NCBI GenBank assembly: GCA_905220665.1
Contig: CAJNAR010000150.1
Coordinates: 62,001-126,000 of the forward strand
Origin: Albugo candida
Taxonomy: Eukaryota > Oomycota > Peronosporomycetes > Albuginales > Albuginaceae
DNA: 64,000 nucleotides
Direction: 5' to 3'
Shown piece after piece: positions 45,701 through 58,152 of the stretch. The notes below the pieces were generated by a model, which had not been told where the DNA came from, made no database searches, and saw only the letters and a list, made by a program, of their open reading frames with translations. The position numbers and the translations under genes were made by a program. The number at the start of each line of letters is the position of its first letter. Position 1 is the stretch's first letter.

Positions 45701-47575
45701 AAACTGCATTTGGCACTGGATGACACTTTGTCGAACGGTTTTACCACCGGCAGCCAATGGAATTTGACATTCTTCCACTGAATCACAACGTAATGTTTCA
45801 ATATCGTAGACACAGTATAGTTTGTCGTGAATCATGCCCATGGTTACAATCAAACATGCAAGGATAACGCCATTTACGATAAAATAAGCGAGTACCACCG
45901 GTGATTTGATGGTAAGTTTCTTAAATCCTCGGAAAGATAACACGGTTGCCCTACAAAGTAAATGTGAGTAATGAGTTAAAAAAAGTGTGAACGCATGTAC
46001 CAGTGAAAGCATAATGATAGAATCATAACCGTATTGAAAAAGTATTGAGCCGCAAACCAGTAAACATAAAGTTTAGATGGTTGTATAACCCACAATAGTG
46101 AGCCCGCACACGCGACCGCAAAAGAGAAAAGCGCTGATATCGCAACCATATCGGTCCATAACGTCGACATGGTGAGGGGTAACCCATGCTGTAATTCCTT
46201 ATTAGTAAAATACAATACGGTAAAAAATGGTGTCTGCGTACCCATTTGATAATAACCAAAGACGATAAAAAGCAAAACCCATACACGACGATGGAGATTA
46301 CATCTAATGGTGAGATCTTGATTGCTCGTTGTGCTACATAACAGTCATGAGGTCTATATTCATACCGCACCTAGCTGGTTCCTTACCTTTATTCACAGAA
46401 AAAAATGGAAATGCCGTGTTATCGACAGCCAAACTCAGACCTTGATATGCAGCCAAATACACCGTATCGATCTGATCGAATTGCTTGCTGGGATTCATAA
46501 AGTGTTTAAATTGTATCTTCAGACGATCGCCATTGTCTATGGATATATTTTGTTGAGTGGGAATCGTAAAACTGATATTTGCGTAGCCAACTCGCAAGTC
46601 CAAATCTACCGATTGTATCGATTTTTGGGCTGGAAAAAATAGAGTCGCACTATCGATTGAACGAATTAGCGGGGAAAACGTACTTTCCAGATTCTGAGCT
46701 ACCCGAAGAAGGAAAAAGGCCCCGGGATATAAACTTGAACCACTACGAAACGATAACGAGATGGTTGTGGGTCGCATCATTTCCAAATTATCAGCAATAA
46801 CTTTGACGTTTGTGAAAGTTCCAATTAGTTTATAGGAGGAAGACGTCAATGTGATTTGAAATGCTTGCTTGGCTGCTGGCATCTTTGATTGTAATGTATC
46901 AAAACACCCAACTCCTTGAAATTTGAAAACCAATTGATTTTGCTCGGAAAAACTTCCAGGATTGGAACGTGTGGAAATCGATTTGACTTGGAAATTGTAT
47001 TGCTGCCTTGATTCAATCAAAAGGCGGAGAGCGTCCATGCTCATGGTAAATGTGGATACGTTGTTTCCGTACACACAAGGCACATTCACGGAGCCAATGG
47101 AGCACGTGACCTCGGTATCTGTCGGTCCCCACTGTGACGGCATATCAAGCGCAATAGACGAGTCGAAAACGCAACTACTTTGTCGTAAGGAATCATACGT
47201 AAGATCCAGATCGGAAAATAGACGTGGGAAATTGTATTTAGTGGTGGCGGTCAATGCGCAATGACGACAGGTTCCATTGGCCGACGAATCGATCTCCATC
47301 GAAGGCAAATCACTCAAAGTGAAGCCGAGACTCTGAATGTGCGATATGCCACAAGCATTTATACAGGAAGAAATATCAGTGAATTGTGGTTTTTTGGGTG
47401 TGTACACACATTTGGATTCCTCACAATGGTAACCAAATGTGTCCTGCATTTCAATTGGAGGGATATATCCAATGAGAAAGGTTGCTAGTAAAATAAGGCC
47501 AATGGGAAGTTGAGTGCGATGATAACGTCGTCGTGCGATTTTGGTAGGAACGCAAGACTGAGTCCCACTGTTCAT
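42797..47575 (-). CDS. Seven-transmembrane receptor fused to an INPP4-type inositol polyphosphate 4-phosphatase, about 1552 aa
   Basis: Three exons: 47575-46387, 46316-46001 and 45950-42797; introns of 70 and 50 nt, in phase. A signal anchor (QLPIGLILLATFLIGYIPP) leads into a Cys-rich, glycosylatable ectodomain of about 350 residues. Seven hydrophobic segments follow, among them VWVLLFIVFGYY, MVAISALFSFAVACAGSLLW, VVLAYFIVNGVILACLIV and YIFISWLPQGLPPLLLLFL. The cytoplasmic 1000 residues end in a phosphatase domain with CKSAKDRTAMSVTLEQ (Cys near 1469), the exact active-site pattern of type I/II inositol 3,4-bisphosphate 4-phosphatases, and the family's terminal GVRIENALKN and AFNKLQ segments. 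It would turn PtdIns(3,4)P2 into PtdIns3P in response to an extracellular ligand. A longer start at Met 47686 is possible. Confidence 0.88.
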
Positions 47576-48122
47576 TTCTATAGACGACCATGCGTGGAAA
47601 ATGAGATAAAAATGTAACCTGAATGCTTCGATGTAACCATTCTGTAAATGACTCCATAACGAACATGTAATATTCGATAAAAGCATTCTTGTTTGCTTAT
47701 GTGTAAAGAGTGGAGCACGTGAAGGTCCTTGACGCACACGGCGAGTATATTTCGTTGCTGACTGTAGCGTTCCGAGTATGTGATTTAGTCGTCTCTGTAA
47801 ATCTGAATTTGATTATGTAGACTCCGTGTGGAGGAATAGAGACACAGCAGATGGGGGAGCGACTGGAGTTTTCACTCTGGAATTCAATAGGTTTTTGAAT
47901 TAGTAATGCGCAAATTGTCTTTTTTTATAAATCACTATCCTTCCGTCGGTATTAAAAGAGATAGAGCTATCGCAGTCACAAATAATCATCTTATACAGCG
48001 CCAACCCTAGTTGCCACACTTTCGCTCTATTGTCTGCACGTTGTTACCTTTCCCTACCGCTCCATGGAGACTAGGGTCTGTAAGTAGTGTGTAGCTCACT
48101 ACACACATAATTCGAAGTCGAT
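47576..48122. promoter_or_regulatory. Divergent upstream region of the receptor-INPP4 gene and NAR1
   Basis: No further gene is seen. The receptor frame stays open upstream to about 47737, so part of this stretch may be coding if the Met at 47686 is used. No specific promoter motif could be identified. Confidence 0.35.
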
Positions 48123-49726
48123 ATGGTACGTGTTTTATTCCTTTGGTTTATGGTGCGTGACATCATTGCACATATCTGATTCGACCTCTTTTGACGAATT
48201 AGGCGTCTGTTTTCCTTGGGGATTTGAATGATTACATCCAACCTTCGCAGGCGTGCGTCAACCCGCTTTTCGTGGGTACGCAAAACTTACCCGAATCAGA
48301 AGCAATATCGGATTCAAAAAGAGTCACACTCGCGATTGAAGACGATTGGAACCAAGATAGCAAAGCACTCGAAACGAAACCGAACATTATACGTCAGACC
48401 GCACAACAACGAGCAACTATTACATTGGATGATTGCTTAGCGTGCAGTGGTTGTGTTACGTCTGCTGAAACAGTTTTGATCACACAACAAAGTTATGTAG
48501 ACATGTTGGAAAAACTACGACTGACACCCTCACCATACTCCAAAAAAATCATGACTGTGTCGTCGGCCTCACGTGCGTCCTTGGCGGCACATTTTGATCT
48601 CCCAATTCATGTAGTCCACTGCAAATTGGTGAAATTCTTTCGAACATTAGGTTTCGACCTCATTTTCGATACCGGCTGCTGTGAGAATATGATGTTGCTT
48701 GAAGCCCGTGAAGAATTCCTATACCGGTATCAGAATCAGACAAACCCAACACCTTGGAATCGTTCTCAGACAGAATCAGATGCTGACCAAGCAATTCTCT
48801 CCCCGTCGACAGCGCTACCAATGTTGGCTTCTTCGTGTCCAGGCTGGATCTGTTATGCAGAGAAGACCCAACCAAACGCCCTCCCATTCATCGATACCAC
48901 CAAATCGCCGCAACAGATCGCTGGGACAATCGTTAAAGAATTTCTGAGTCGAGATTTCCACATCGACTCAGAACAGGTGTTCCACGCCACATTGATGCCG
49001 TGTTTTGATAAGAAACTGGAAGCGTCCAGAAAAGAATTCCAACGATCTGAAGACACTTGTCGTGATGTGGATTGTGTGCTTGCAACTAGCGAATTGATAG
49101 AACTCTTTCAAGCTTTGCAAATCGATTTCAAAAAGTTAGAAGAAGCTTCTTTACATGAGAAAGAAGCTCAGTACAGTGGAGTTTCCCCAGACGGTCGGAT
49201 TGTGTACGGATCCAGCCCATTAGCTACGTCTGGCGGTCAACTTGAGCATATTTTTCGATATGCAGCCAAAACGTTGTTCGACATTGAAATTCGTGGTCCA
49301 CTGGAATATTCCGTCGGGAGAAATCCTGATTTTCGTGAGGTTTCTCTGTCCATTCAAGGGAAAATGGTCTTAAATTTCGCGATCGCATACGGTTTTCGCA
49401 ATATTCAATCAATTATTACAAAACTTCGACGTGGAAAATGCTCGTATCATTATGTGGAAATCATGGCGTGCCCCGGCGGTTGTCTGAATGGCGGCGGTCA
49501 AATCAAGCCTTCAAGCAGTCTAGAGTCTTCTGCATTAGTATCGACCGTGACAAAACGCTTCCAAGAATTGGAAGAATGTGATCCAGAAAAAGACAATTTT
49601 TGCAAATTTATTTATGGAACGTATTTGGGCAAACCATTTTCCGAAATGGCACAAAGCGCTCTTCACACAACATATCGAGCTGTCCCGAAATTAGAACAAG
49701 CCAATCCGCTGGGAATTCGATGGTGA
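48123..49726 (+). CDS. NAR1: Cytosolic iron-sulfur cluster assembly factor NAR1 (CIAO3/NARFL), 508 aa
   Basis: Two coding exons: 48123-48125, which is the ATG alone, and 48203-49726, across a 77-nt intron that begins GTACGT. The join gives MASVFLGDLNDYIQPSQACV, the normal NAR1 start. The cysteines of both Fe-S sites are present: Cys19 with CLACSGC (79, 82, 85), then Cys213 in SSCPGW, Cys268 in MPCFDKK, and Cys424/428 in MACPGGCLNGGGQ. The protein relates to iron-only hydrogenases but works in the CIA pathway, passing 4Fe-4S clusters to nuclear and cytosolic proteins. It ends in a terminal Trp (GIRW), as CIA-targeted NAR1 proteins do. Its stop is 4 bp from the stop of the convergent COX10 gene. 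Confidence 0.95.
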
Positions 49727-49730
49727 GCAT

Positions 49731-51176
49731 CTAAGCGGAATCTGATTTCTCATCCACTTTTCGACATAACGCGGTCATTTCCTGCGTGCTTTTACTAACG
49801 TATCCGGGACACAGCATCCGACTTGCATCGGCTTTCGACACGGCGTTTTCTTTTTCTCCCCAAAGTTTTTCATGAATACAAATTTCTTTCAAATAAAGAC
49901 GCAGTGAGCGAATTCGATCCGATATGACGTTTCCTTCCGTTTTGATATTTCCCGCAGACAGTTTATCCGATCGGTTATCAGAGTCGCTACTGAAAGCGCT
50001 TTTCGACTTTGTTTCTATTCGCTCTTTGTCACTCAACCAGTTCTGACTATGAAGCACCATACACGTCAAAATAACGGGAAGGTACCACAACGAGCACATA
50101 AACACTTTATGTGCCGTTGCGTTTGTTGGGTTTTGTGCAAACTTTCGAGCCAAATGGATAGCATATGCGTTGATAAGCGTTCCTTCGACCGCAAACATAC
50201 AACTGGTGGCGTCTAAGAGGTATGCAGCCACGGGAATAGGAAGAAGATACAGAGAGTATCGAAGCGCGATTGCCGATGTGCGTGCGCCAGTTGGGTCCGC
50301 ACAAGGAATCATTTTGTAGCCTCCACGTGCATAATCCTTTCGCGATTTCCAACTCAGTGCGAAGAAATGAGGCATTTGCCAACAAAATAACAATGAAGCT
50401 TGAAGGGCAGCTTCTACACTCAACACAGAGCCCGTTGCCGCTGCCCAGCCCATCACTGGAGGCACAGCGCCGACGATCGACCCGATCCAAGTATTCCATT
50501 CTGTCCGTACTTTAGAAGGTGTATACACGAGTGTATACAGTCCTATGTTGAAGAGACCCAAGGTAGCTGTTGGGAAGTTACACCCAAGCCCGAGAAGAAT
50601 CGTACTTATTGCGGCGGTGGACGACCCGAATGCAATGGCATGGCGATGCGAGATTGCTCGAAGTGGTAAGGGACGCTTACATGTTCTTTTCATCTTGGCG
50701 TCTAGATCAGATTCCATCACTTGGTTGAATGTGTTGGCAGAGATCGCAGCGAGACCGGTCCCCAGTGATAAAGAAGCGAAGGAAACCCATGAGACTGGAC
50801 CACCCGCCATCAGAAACCCGGCACCAGAAGACATCACAACCAACGCACTAAGACGTACTTTACCGAGTTGGTTGTACACACCAATTTGATGCTTTGTCCT
50901 TGTTTTCCAGTCGGATGATTCTACCACCTGAGTTTTTACATGATCGAGCACTGGAAGACTGCTCTGATATCGAGCGTAGTTTGTGTAGAGTGAAGTATAC
51001 CGAATAAAGGCTCTAGACTCCATGCAAACAAGACGGTGAATTTGCATCCGATTGCGTAATTTCGCACAAACTCGTACAGTTTTGTTCTGGCTCAATCCAC
51101 TAAATTTATGTGGATCACAATAGAACGACAGAAAGCCTCGCATCGTGTGCATCACATCATAATATTTTCCGTTCAT
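49731..51176 (-). CDS. COX10: Protoheme IX farnesyltransferase COX10, 481 aa
   Basis: A single exon starting at ATG 51176. The N-terminal 110 residues are basic and suit a mitochondrial presequence. The UbiA-type core follows with the first Asp-rich motif NTFNQVMESDLDAKMKRT and RPLPL, the second conserved block YTPSKVRTEWNTWIGSIVGA followed by PPVMGW, and later the WQMPHFFALSW and DYARGGYKM motifs, with about eight hydrophobic helices. The enzyme farnesylates heme B to heme O for cytochrome oxidase in the inner mitochondrial membrane. It carries a C-terminal hydrophilic extension of about 110 residues with four cysteines that I do not expect in the core enzyme. The stop is 4 bp from that of NAR1. 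Confidence 0.95.
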   Translation of the reverse strand: MNGKYYDVMHTMRGFLSFYCDPHKFSGLSQNKTVRVCAKLRNRMQIHRLVCMESRAFIRYTSLYTNYARYQSSLPVLDHVKTQVVESSDWKTRTKHQIGVYNQLGKVRLSALVVMSSGAGFLMAGGPVSWVSFASLSLGTGLAAISANTFNQVMESDLDAKMKRTCKRPLPLRAISHRHAIAFGSSTAAISTILLGLGCNFPTATLGLFNIGLYTLVYTPSKVRTEWNTWIGSIVGAVPPVMGWAAATGSVLSVEAALQASLLFCWQMPHFFALSWKSRKDYARGGYKMIPCADPTGARTSAIALRYSLYLLPIPVAAYLLDATSCMFAVEGTLINAYAIHLARKFAQNPTNATAHKVFMCSLWYLPVILTCMVLHSQNWLSDKERIETKSKSAFSSDSDNRSDKLSAGNIKTEGNVISDRIRSLRLYLKEICIHEKLWGEKENAVSKADASRMLCPGYVSKSTQEMTALCRKVDEKSDSA

Positions 51177-51781
51177 GAGTCTTCGGGTACAACGCAACCA
51201 ATTTAGATCGAAATGTCCCTCTCATTCTTTAGCATTAATTACATTTCTATTCATATCATTCTTTTTATCGACATTCTTCTCAATGCTTTGTTCGAATATG
51301 AGGCAGTATTTATAAATGCGTCGACTCTCCTTTCAAAGTAACTATTCGCTCTCTTTGTGTCCCTCGCTTATCGCATACACAGTTTTCAGGTTTTTGTACA
51401 GCTATATGGCCTCGTGACTATTTTATTATTAATCGGAACAACGCGGAATTTCCAAATCGGTGCGTGGAGAAAAGTATCCCGTCAATTTCGAGGAGCGATC
51501 ATTGCAAATGTCAGTTATGTTCTCATCACGATGGCACTGGTATACAACGAAATAAATGCAAACTATGTTCGTAACGTAACGTCCTTGCAGCATGTTATAA
51601 CGCATAGGAAATACGAGCATTTCTTATTGCGGCTCGCAATCTCATTGGCACAAAAAGCAAGTAAGAATCTCATAAACCAATCAAAAAACCAGTCTCATGA
51701 TCAGCAGTGTCTCTATTGTATTACACTTGTAGCATGAACACGTTGACACAATGCCAATCAAGATGAATTTCAAAAATGTAT
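51177..51781. other. Spacer with one doubtful frame
   Basis: A plus-strand frame at 51357-51737 (126 codons, two hydrophobic stretches, first codon GTG) is open but unrecognised, and I could not build a convincing start. Otherwise this is the upstream region of COX10 and the 3' flank of the aminopeptidase gene. Confidence 0.3.
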
Positions 51782-52921
51782 TTATAAAGGACGTTGTAAT
51801 TTTGCAATATTCCATTCCATCACTGGTTCGTTCTCACGAGCAGTTAATATCTCATAACCGGTATCCGTGACCAAGAGCTGATGCTCGAATTGAGCCGATC
51901 GTGCTCCGTCCACTGTGACAGCGGTCCAATTATCTGGCCACGTTGTATCTTTCCACGAGCCCATGTTGATCATCGGCTCAATGGTGAATATATGGCCAGG
52001 TTTCATGATACCGACAGCTTTGTTTTTCGCATAATGAGGCACATTGGGCACCGTATGAAATAATTTCCCAATTCCATGACCGCAATATGTCTTGACAACT
52101 GAAAAGCCCTGAGCACTTGCAACAGACGCGATACGTTTACCAAGTTCACGATACATCGTTCCAGGTTTTACTAAACTCACAGCTGCCTGCAAGCATTCGA
52201 AAGCTGTCTTGACCAATCGAACGCCCTCGGGATCCACATCACCGACAAGAAAAGTCTCGTTCAGATCGCCATGATACCCGTCCTTGTAAACGGAAATATC
52301 GATATTTACGACATCGCCATTATGAAAAGGACGTGAGTCGGGTATACCATGACAGATGACTTCGTTCACTGAAATGCAGCACGATTTTGGGAATTCATAA
52401 TAATTAAGAGGCGAAGGATAGCATCCAAACTCCACGCACGCATCGTGAACGATGCGATCAATCTCATCTCCGGTGACACCGACAGCAATTGCATTACCAG
52501 CGATATCCAACACCTTGCGTCCAAGATGACAAACAGATCGGATGCCCAGAATATCATCGGCCGAATAGATTGGAATTTGTGTGGAGGCATTTTGCTCCGA
52601 AATTGGAATGCCACTGTCACTGTAATCAGGCCGAGAAATGTGTGGCGGAACATAAAGTTTGGGTGAGACGAGACCAGGACGAATAGAGCCAGTGAATGGG
52701 TAATCAGCAAACTGTGGAGTGATGTTAGAGGCACTGCTAGCGTTTACACTGAACATCGTGTGAAGTGATTTGTGATGGGACCAATACCCTTTAAAGCATT
52801 GTTGAGAGCAGAATGTGCTAATGACGGGCGGAATGCCGAGTTTCTTGCATGTGGGACAGACTAACGTTCCGCTTTTGCTGCATTTCGGTGTGGTACATGG
52901 CGATGGTGCTACGGTAGCCAT
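51782..52921 (-). CDS. METAP1: Methionine aminopeptidase type 1, 379 aa
   Basis: A single exon. The N-terminus has the paired zinc-finger region of eukaryotic type 1 enzymes ([19 protein letters not shown] and [17 protein letters not shown]), which aids ribosome association. The catalytic domain carries the metal ligands in order: [20 protein letters not shown] (two Asp), [10 protein letters not shown] (His), the IEPM motif (Glu), and the final Glu in the [11 protein letters not shown] segment. The substrate-side His in VICHGIPD is also present. It removes the initiator Met from nascent cytosolic proteins. Length and layout are those of the family, and no residue appears lost. Confidence 0.96.
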   Translation of the reverse strand: MATVAPSPCTTPKCSKSGTLVCPTCKKLGIPPVISTFCSQQCFKGYWSHHKSLHTMFSVNASSASNITPQFADYPFTGSIRPGLVSPKLYVPPHISRPDYSDSGIPISEQNASTQIPIYSADDILGIRSVCHLGRKVLDIAGNAIAVGVTGDEIDRIVHDACVEFGCYPSPLNYYEFPKSCCISVNEVICHGIPDSRPFHNGDVVNIDISVYKDGYHGDLNETFLVGDVDPEGVRLVKTAFECLQAAVSLVKPGTMYRELGKRIASVASAQGFSVVKTYCGHGIGKLFHTVPNVPHYAKNKAVGIMKPGHIFTIEPMINMGSWKDTTWPDNWTAVTVDGARSAQFEHQLLVTDTGYEILTARENEPVMEWNIAKLQRPL

Positions 52922-53077
52922 TAGATTGGTTTATAATAATGATAATGAACCAATCGGAGCAGATAGGAGAATAGTTGTACGAATGTGCGCATAGCGAGCA
53001 ATTCGTTGGCTAAAAAAATCCAAAGTATCATCCCTCTCAACATCAAGGTTGCAAGAATGTACACGAAACATGACACC

Positions 53078-54304
53078 TCATTCAATTTCGACTTTACACA
53101 ACGGACAAGCGGAATTCTCCAGCAGCCATCCCTGGACGCAGCCTACGCCAATAAGGGTGATGTTACAGTCGTGAGCGATATGCTACATACTTGAGTGAAA
53201 GATGTGAGTGCATGGAAGCGTCAGCGCATGATCGTTTGGCTCGAAATTGTGTTGACAAATAATACACCTGCAAGACTATTGAATGGTTGGTTGTCGAATA
53301 CGAAATACTTACGAACTGTAGTCCATATATTGTTTCCATCGACAGGAAGGAAGACGTTCGATTCTACTTGGTGCGATTTGTCGCCATCGGTCTTTTTTGA
53401 CATCGCCAACACGCTCACCGAGTTCTAAAAGCTCTTCATAGGTCATCGCGTCGGGGTTGACATCAGTTAAATGTCCATGATTTGGAATGAAATTTGACGA
53501 TATCAATGAAGCGTTCATCGCATATTGCGATCGAATCTCGTACTCTTCCAATGCGAAGCTCTAGACAGCACCCATAAGAGATGATAACTTGGTGCAAAGT
53601 TCATCTACCTCTTCTTCTTGCAAAGACAACGCCAATGCAATAGAAGCGTCTTCTTGATCCGATACAGACCGAATGTGATTTGTCGCTTCCTGCGATAATT
53701 CTGTTTGATGAGCAACCGCATCCTGTTTTCTCTCTAAAGAACGCAGACTCGATTGAAACGTTATACCCGTTTCTGTTTGCCCATTTTGCAAAGTCATGTT
53801 TGGCCGTGTGGGATCACAAAGCAAGGCCGAGTCCGTTTCAGTAGATTGTATCTGAAAATCCGAAGGTGACATATATACATTGTCACTAGTGTCTCCATTC
53901 AGTCTTGGGCTTGACGAGGTCAAATCGATCACATTTGACTACAAATAGTTCTATCAATTGTGCTAATGCGGGGCCACAAAGATCAAAACACAAAGATTCA
54001 AGCGCAAAATAGTACATTGGCAACCGTATGTATCGACCTTGATTCAACTGCATCTGGCGGTGTATCATTGGCGCTCTTCTGCAGAATGATATGAGCGAGC
54101 TACCAACGTAATCTTCGTGTGTATACCAACCGTGGCACGTTTTCTAGATAGAATTGTATACTCTCGATGTAAATTTCGATAACGTCGTTGCAAAAGCGTA
54201 TACTTTCGAAGGATAATTATATGCGCTTCTTTCTCATTCTCATACGCTTGCTCGAGTGTGTGCACGCGTTGAGTGAGAATTTCCGCGTGAGCGATCGACA
54301 TCAT
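53078..54304 (-). CDS. RING-H2 ubiquitin ligase with a UIM-like motif, 318 aa
   Basis: Six exons: 54304-54131, 54078-54016, 53938-53609, 53560-53313, 53267-53191 and 53142-53078; introns of 52, 77, 48, 45 and 48 nt. The N-terminus is a coiled coil (RVHTLEQAYENEKEAHIIIL). The middle has DASIALALSLQEEE, the shape of a ubiquitin-interacting motif. Then comes MTYEELLELGERVGDVKKDR, known from BIG BROTHER-like plant ligases, and a C-terminal RING-H2 rebuilt over two introns: CIICQHNFEPNDHALTLPC, THIFHSSCVQGWL and CPLCK. All eight zinc ligands are present. The joins around exon 2 are the least secure; those around the RING are compelling. Confidence 0.8.
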
Positions 54305-54351
54305 TGCAAAAAATAACGGTGTCAACACCGTTTACTCTAAATTAGAGTCTT

Positions 54352-54929
54352 TTATTTAGTTTCAGATACGGTCGAAATTTCGTCTGCTAGCTGTAAGTAG
54401 AACACGATTGTCTCAAACAGTCTGAGACGCGCCTTTGGTTTACTGATGTTTTCCAGCTTGCTTACGACCGACTGAAGAACAAAACCTTCATTGTTTTTGT
54501 AGCGTTTTTGTATCTTTTGCTTCGCTGTGCTGTCCAATATCTGAAAGGAGTATGACGAGTAATTCTCTAGCTTCGTCAAATCCTCTACCAGAAGCTGTAA
54601 GTCATCAAATGCAATAAAATTAAAAATAGGTGAAAACTCTTCAACAGCTTTGATCAATTGCTGAAAAATGTTGAGGATGAAAGCCTACATAGAACAATTA
54701 GAAACTTGAGTTCGCATTTAATTTGCACGACCTTGAGTTGCTTTCCATCCATTTTGATATTAGAGGACTCGTTGCCATGATCGTTAGCTTTTGTTGCAAG
54801 GAGAATTGAGAAATTCTCCTTATCGTGTAGAAAGTTATCTTTCAACTCCAATTGGTGTTGCACGATATCCGATTCTCCGTGGATGGATGAAAACAGTTCT
54901 TGCTTTTTTAAACGTTTCAATAACAACAT
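54352..54929 (-). CDS. Helical protein, 176 aa, unrecognised
   Basis: Two exons, 54929-54732 and 54684-54352, joined across a 47-nt intron in phase so that MDGKQLK runs into AFILNIFQQLIKAVEEFSPI. The protein is helical and charged, with FDDLQLLVEDLTKLENYSSY and RLRLFETIVFYLQLADEIS near the end. No domain is recognised. The start ATG at 54929 is the first in frame, but an upstream exon cannot be excluded. It diverges from the biotin ligase gene with 285 bp between them. Confidence 0.6.
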
Positions 54930-55214
54930 TCGTTTTGTTTCCTAATGATAGCAATCATTTAGTACGTTTCACGAGTTGGGTCACACTCGAACCGGTATCG
55001 TATCATCCAAACGGGCGTCAAGATGGGACGGAGGTTTCGGAGCTTGCGGCAGATGATTGCAATAGGGACCATCTAGACTGCTACAGGTTCTACTGGCGCT
55101 GAATTTCACGGTTGAAAACGCTATTGTGCATAGAAGAAGGTGTTGATGCATCGTACAGACAGTTGACGAATGATGAATAAAGCCCACTTATGTGCGAACT
55201 TATTGCTACATTAA

Positions 55215-56258
55215 ATGCGAAGCGCAATTAAACAGATGTCTGACACGTTGTGTTTTGTTTGTTCAGAGCGTTTGGTCCCTGCGGCTACCACGTGGCAGAA
55301 AGCCCTGATTAGCTCGATTGTTCTCTACCGAGTAGACGAAGACAAGCAGGGAACCGGTGTTAACGAGGTTGATATGTGTCTAGAGGAGTATCGTCGGACG
55401 TTGAATACCGAACAACTAGGACAATGTCTTCTTTATTGTAAGCGACTGGGTTCTACACAGACGTACCTTCACCTAACATTGAAGCCACGTGCACCTGATG
55501 GTTTCGTCTGCTTTACAAAAAGTCAGACAGATGGTAAAGGACGTGGAAAAAACAAATGGGAGTCGCCCGAAGGTTGCTTAACATTCTCTTATAACAGCAC
55601 ATTTACCGATGGCAATACGTTGCCTTTGATTCAGTATTTGGTTTCTCTTGCGATAATAAAGTGTGTTGAAAAATGGGACCCAACGTGCACTTGCGTCCAA
55701 ATCAAATGGCCCAATGATATTTACGCAAATGGACAAAAAATCGGCGGCGTGTTATGTCAGTCCGAATTTTCTAACGGAACGTTTGGCGTTACAACAGGTA
55801 CGTAACGAATCGATTACAGTGCCTAAATCTGATTTGCAAAATAGGTGTCGGACTCAACCTGTCAAACTGCGAGCCTACAACGTGCTTGTGCGACGTCATA
55901 TCAAATGCGTCTGGTCTCACAAAGTAAAATGCATCCGTCGTATTCCCACTTGTATTTATAATATTCATTTAGAGAGGCGTTTTTAGCAACTTTTTGCAAC
56001 ATTTTGGAACCGATGGAAAAGCAATTCAAAATAAGCGGATTCGAGCCATTTCGACGGGAATATCTACAGAAATGGCTTCATACCAACCAAAAGGTCCAAT
56101 ACCGATACGATAGAGACAGCCAAGCCATGCCGGCGGTCATTCGCGGTCTTACACAAAATGGCTGCTTGTTGGCGGAAGGATCAGCTGGCCAAAAGCTAGA
56201 ATTGTATCCGGACGGGAACTCGCTCGATTTCTTTTCAGGATTACTGACACGTAAGTAA
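55215..56258 (+). CDS. Biotin-protein ligase (holocarboxylase synthetase type), 315 aa
   Basis: Three exons, 55215-55797, 55845-55923 and 55973-56258; introns of 47 and 49 nt, in phase. Motifs in order: LGSTQTYL, the biotinyl-AMP loop GRGKNKWESPEGCLTFS, IKWPNDIYANGQKIGGVL, and VGLNLSN after the first intron. A C-terminal SH3-like part (VIRGLTQNGCLLAEG) precedes FFSGLL at the end. It attaches biotin to carboxylases such as acetyl-CoA carboxylase. It is short, lacking the long N-terminal region of animal and fungal enzymes. Its stop lies 20 bp from the stop of the convergent katanin gene. Confidence 0.93.
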
Positions 56259-56278
56259 AATTTGACCAAATGCAGCAG

Positions 56279-58075
<1,797 letters not shown>

Positions 58076-58152
58076 TTTGTATAAAAAGATATTTATAAGA
58101 TATATTGAAATTAGAACAAAATATACTTTTTGACCCAATGTGCTCACAATCA

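Noticed and set aside
51357..51737. 126-codon frame with two hydrophobic stretches upstream of COX10
   Set aside because: It starts at GTG, has no recognisable motif, and I could not find a consistent ATG-containing exon.
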